17,846 nucleotides of DNA from Elusimicrobia bacterium UBA6262. GTDB taxonomy: Bacteria; CAYTYR01; UBA6262. Positions 15,427-17,846 of the stretch are shown piece by piece. Numbering within the stretch: the first letter of the stretch is position 1; the number at the start of each line of letters is the position of its first letter. The position numbers and the translations under genes are program-made. The notes beneath the pieces were generated by a model. The model worked only from the letters and a program-made list of their open reading frames with translations, ran no database searches and was not told the origin of the DNA. The stretch is from assembly GCA_002441095.1 (NCBI GenBank), contig DJVG01000045.1:1-17846 (forward strand), written 5' to 3'.

Positions 15427-15520
15427 TGATCCGATAAAGGCAAAGCATGTGAAAACATGTGACGCAAAGCCAAAGGGGCTAAAGACAGTATTCTAAGCCA
15501 GCCGTTGCTACCGAAGATCG
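15427..15520 (+). ncRNA. c-di-GMP-I (GEMM-I) riboswitch aptamer, copy 2
   Basis: Same architecture as copy 1: outer stem TGATC/GATCG (15427-15431 with 15516-15520); CATGT-GAAA-ACATG hairpin (15446-15459); GACGCAAAGCC (15461-15471); GGGGCTAAAG; and AAGCCAGCCG ... ACCGAAG. The G before CAAA is again kept, consistent with c-di-GMP. The variable third stem is shorter than in copy 1 and the outer stem differs in sequence but not in pairing, so the two aptamers have diverged under structural constraint. The terminator follows 26 nt later. Confidence 0.92.
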
Positions 15521-15545
15521 TATGTTATACCTCTGTTCAAGCCAG

Positions 15546-15585
15546 CCGGGCTTTCGGATCGAAGATCCAGGAAAGCTCGGTTTTT
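15546..15585 (+). terminator. Intrinsic terminator after riboswitch copy 2
   Basis: A strong stem: CCGGGCTTTC (15546-15555) pairs fully with 15571-15580 (one G-U). It is extended by GGATC/GATCC (15556-15560 with 15564-15568) around a GAA loop, and followed by TTTTTC. It lies 31 bp before the protease start codon's leader, so transcription into the protease gene must read through it. Confidence 0.92.
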
Positions 15586-15610
15586 CATTTTTAGAAAGAA
15601 GGAAACAGAG

Positions 15611-17846
15611 ATGAGCGGCTTGCAGAAAGGACTGATAGGAATAGCGATACTGATGGGACTGGTAAACAGCCCGATGTTCTCTACAGCCGCTGATCAAGCG
15701 ATGAATGAACCACCGCGGAAGGCAGGGGGGATCCTGGTCAAGTTAAGAGCTAGTGGTTCCAGCCACAAGCAAAACGTTTCTTTAAGTATTGATTCCATAA
15801 GCGCAACAGTTCTCAAGGAAATGCAACCGGTTTTCTCCGCCGCCCCCCAAAGTAGCGGTTCAAGCCAAAAGCAATTGAGTCCCCAGAATTCCCCTCTGGA
15901 CGAAGGACTTTCACGGTGGTTCACTGTTTCCGTTAAGAATGGCCAGGATCTGCAGGCCGTTTTGGACGCTTGTGCCGGCAGCAGCCTGGTGGAATACGCA
16001 GAACCGATCTATATATATAGTATAGCTGCTGTTCCTAATGATCCTTATTATAATTCTTCCGGCACCTGGGGGCAGCAGTATGATGACCAGTGGGGATTAA
16101 AGAATATCCAGGCAGAAAAAGCCTGGAACATCTCCCGCGGTAACAATAATGTTATTGTGGCGGTAGTAGATACCGGCGTTGACTATACTCACCCTGACCT
16201 GAATGCCAATATCTGGTCTAATCCTGATGAAATTCCCGGCAACGGCATCGATGACGACGGCAATGGCTATATTGATGACACTTTGGGTTGGGATTTTATT
16301 GATAATAACAATGATCCTAAGGATACGCATGGTCATGGTACGCATCTCAGCGGTATCATTGCCGCAGTAGGTGATAACGGGCAAGGTATTACCGGAGTAT
16401 GCTGGCAGGCCAAGATCATGGTCATTAAAGGACTGACCGACAGTGGTACCGGTGCTTCTGACCAATTGGCCCAGGCTATTAAGTATGCGGTTGATAACGG
16501 AGCCAGGGTCATTAACTTAAGTTGGGGCGGGTACGGCACTTCCCTTTTGATCCAGGATGCCCTGACATATGCTTACGATCATAATTGTGTCATAGTGGCA
16601 GCCGCCGGAAACAACAACACCAATGCTGAAAAGTTCTTCCCCGGCAACTACAGTCAAGCGATCACAGTCGCTGCTTGCAATGCCAACGATGTCCGGGCCT
16701 CTTTTTCAAATTACGGTAATAATGTGGATGTTACCGCCCCTGGCGTTGACATCCTTTCCCTTAAGGCGAAAGGGACGGATATGTGCCGTACAGAGGTTAA
16801 TATTGTTGGCGGCGAGTATTATCGTGCCAGTGGGACCAGCATGGCTACCCCATTTGTTTCCGGTTTGGCTGCCTTAGTTATAGCCAGTGACCGCAGTCTG
16901 ACTAATCTGGAAGTGGCAGAAAAGATCATTGCTTCCTGTGAAGATCTGGGTTCCGGGGGCAAGGATGACTATTACGGTTACGGCCGGATAAATGCCGCCC
17001 AAGCCATGGCTCTGGGCAGGGGAGAGCAGGTTAGGATCACTGATTTTAAGGTTATTGATACTCCCAGCGATGATGGTGACAGCTTGGATATTACCTGGAC
17101 TGCTTCTCCTGTCATGGCGATCAAAGGTTTTTTCATCTATTATGCGACGGCGCCATTTGCCAGTATTACGGACGACGGAGTGCAGTCTGCCGTGAATTCT
17201 CCGGTGGACGATCCCCAGGCTAAAAGCTGTACTATTTCCGGTTTACAGGAAGGTACCGGCTATTATATAGCGGTAGTAGCCACGCTGGACGCAGATAATA
17301 ATAAAGCGTATACAGCGGCAGTTTCAACTGCCAATTTGCTCTCTGCCAGCAAGCCGGTATATCCGGTGCACAACATTATTGAGAGTAATATAAGTGCTGA
17401 TGCTATCTCCTGGGACCAGGATTGGCAGACCCGGGCCATTATCCCGCAGAATCCTGAAAATCATCACAAGATACTTAATATCACCATCCCGCAACAGGGA
17501 AAAACTTCCCTGGTCAGCGCCGCTGATACCAAATTATACAGCGCCATGAAACTGGCCGCTGAAGAAGAACTTGATGCCAGCATCGTTGAATTCAAGACTG
17601 TCGATATGATCAGCGGGCCGCTTACGATCCATCTCAGCTATCCCAGCACCATATCTGGCTGGCAGGAATCGAATCTGCGGATCTATCAACTGAATGAAAG
17701 ATCTGCCAACTGGGAAGAAGTGCCGGGCCGCCAATTGGTCCAGCGCCACAATCGCACCGTAGCCGTAGAAATAGCCGGCCGTGAATTAGCGGCAGGCCGG
17801 GTCTATCGTCTTTTCTCACCGGCCGGCGCACTGGAAAACCTTGATG
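15611..17846 (+). CDS. Secreted subtilisin-like serine protease (S8) with FN3-like domain (3' partial)
   Basis: The frame is open from ATG 15611 to the window edge (745 codons visible). AAGGAAA lies 8 bases upstream. Domains: signal peptide (about 1-26); a propeptide region (about 35-140) with an odd Ser/Gln-rich insertion carrying two GSSxKQ words; an S8 catalytic domain (about 150-470) with a complete triad, D187 in VVDTGVD, H242 in HGHGTHLSG and S410 in GTSMATP, plus oxyanion N334; a fibronectin-III-like segment (about 476-580); and an unassigned beta-rich region running off the edge. The Asp-rich segment after D187 looks like a Ca2+ loop insertion common in bacterial S8 enzymes. Expression should be set by the two upstream c-di-GMP riboswitches. 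A sorting or anchoring domain may lie beyond the window. Substrate unknown. Confidence 0.93.
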   Translation, partial: MSGLQKGLIGIAILMGLVNSPMFSTAADQAMNEPPRKAGGILVKLRASGSSHKQNVSLSIDSISATVLKEMQPVFSAAPQSSGSSQKQLSPQNSPLDEGLSRWFTVSVKNGQDLQAVLDACAGSSLVEYAEPIYIYSIAAVPNDPYYNSSGTWGQQYDDQWGLKNIQAEKAWNISRGNNNVIVAVVDTGVDYTHPDLNANIWSNPDEIPGNGIDDDGNGYIDDTLGWDFIDNNNDPKDTHGHGTHLSGIIAAVGDNGQGITGVCWQAKIMVIKGLTDSGTGASDQLAQAIKYAVDNGARVINLSWGGYGTSLLIQDALTYAYDHNCVIVAAAGNNNTNAEKFFPGNYSQAITVAACNANDVRASFSNYGNNVDVTAPGVDILSLKAKGTDMCRTEVNIVGGEYYRASGTSMATPFVSGLAALVIASDRSLTNLEVAEKIIASCEDLGSGGKDDYYGYGRINAAQAMALGRGEQVRITDFKVIDTPSDDGDSLDITWTASPVMAIKGFFIYYATAPFASITDDGVQSAVNSPVDDPQAKSCTISGLQEGTGYYIAVVATLDADNNKAYTAAVSTANLLSASKPVYPVHNIIESNISADAISWDQDWQTRAIIPQNPENHHKILNITIPQQGKTSLVSAADTKLYSAMKLAAEEELDASIVEFKTVDMISGPLTIHLSYPSTISGWQESNLRIYQLNERSANWEEVPGRQLVQRHNRTVAVEIAGRELAAGRVYRLFSPAGALENLD
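15751..15877 (+). repeat. Two copies of an about 21-nt word in the protease propeptide
   Basis: TAGTGGTTCCAGCCACAAGC (from 15751) and TAGCGGTTCAAGCCAAAAGC (from 15853) are 102 bp apart and in the same codon frame. They encode GSSHKQN and GSSQKQL. They differ at 3 of the first 22 positions. They sit in a low-complexity part of the propeptide where S8 precursors are otherwise variable. Confidence 0.55.

Noticed and set aside
15205..15520. cGAMP-specific (GEMM-Ib) reading of the riboswitches
   Set aside because: The discriminating position before CAAA is G in both copies, which in this family favours c-di-GMP; binding data would still be needed.
16097..16539. Minus-strand open frames opposite the S8 protease
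   Set aside because: They are shadows of the protease coding frame; no SD and no recognisable protein.

Overview
The window is about 17.8 kb of dense bacterial chromosome at moderate GC (roughly 46-47% by eye). The gene set suggests an uncultured candidate-phylum bacterium with a complex envelope, of the kind found in Margulisbacteria/Saganbacteria or Omnitrophota. That placement is an inference from gene content and style: CsaB paired with a DUF5693-type protein, EnvC with a divergent polysaccharide deacetylase, HD-GYP signalling, and frequent TTG/GTG starts. No rRNA or tRNA gene is present to settle it.

Layout. Bases 1-13145 form one long plus-strand array. It starts with a 5'-truncated O-antigen ligase/polymerase-type membrane protein with C-terminal TPRs. 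A sugar-nucleotide/glycogen pair follows (galT-like, then glgA), then a TTG-started DUF5693-like membrane protein overlapping csaB (cell-wall polysaccharide pyruvylation). Next is a septal peptidoglycan set: a reduced FtsX, an EnvC-like degenerate LytM protein, a CtpA-type S41 protease and a YibQ-like divergent polysaccharide deacetylase. The array ends with tsaD. A minus-strand gene for a multi-TM/GAF/HD-GYP c-di-GMP phosphodiesterase (13134-15080) converges on tsaD and overlaps it by 12 bp. From 15081 a 530-bp leader runs rightwards into a secreted subtilisin-like (S8) protease that is cut off by the window edge.

Most notable regulation. The protease leader carries two GEMM-I (c-di-GMP-I) riboswitch aptamers in tandem. 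Each is followed by its own intrinsic terminator, and the first also by an orphan Shine-Dalgarno sequence with no start codon, as though the whole leader had been duplicated. The leader sits head-to-head with the HD-GYP gene, whose product should hydrolyse c-di-GMP. This suggests a compact local circuit controlling a secreted protease. Separately, a 14-bp perfect inverted repeat can hide the ribosome binding site and first bases of the start codon of glgA.

Most notable structure outside genes. Five of the six plus-strand gaps longer than 100 bp hold self-complementary tracts built from short words, in three unrelated families: NNATCAGG words at 8-nt phase (7283-7394 and 10783-10897), a GAAGTA-GGTCTGA hairpin element with a compensatory base change (1633-1720 and 9425-9512), and AGTTGCGAGTTT words (12024-12130). 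A 7-nt word tract also lies inside tsaD, and a duplicated about 21-nt word lies inside the protease propeptide.
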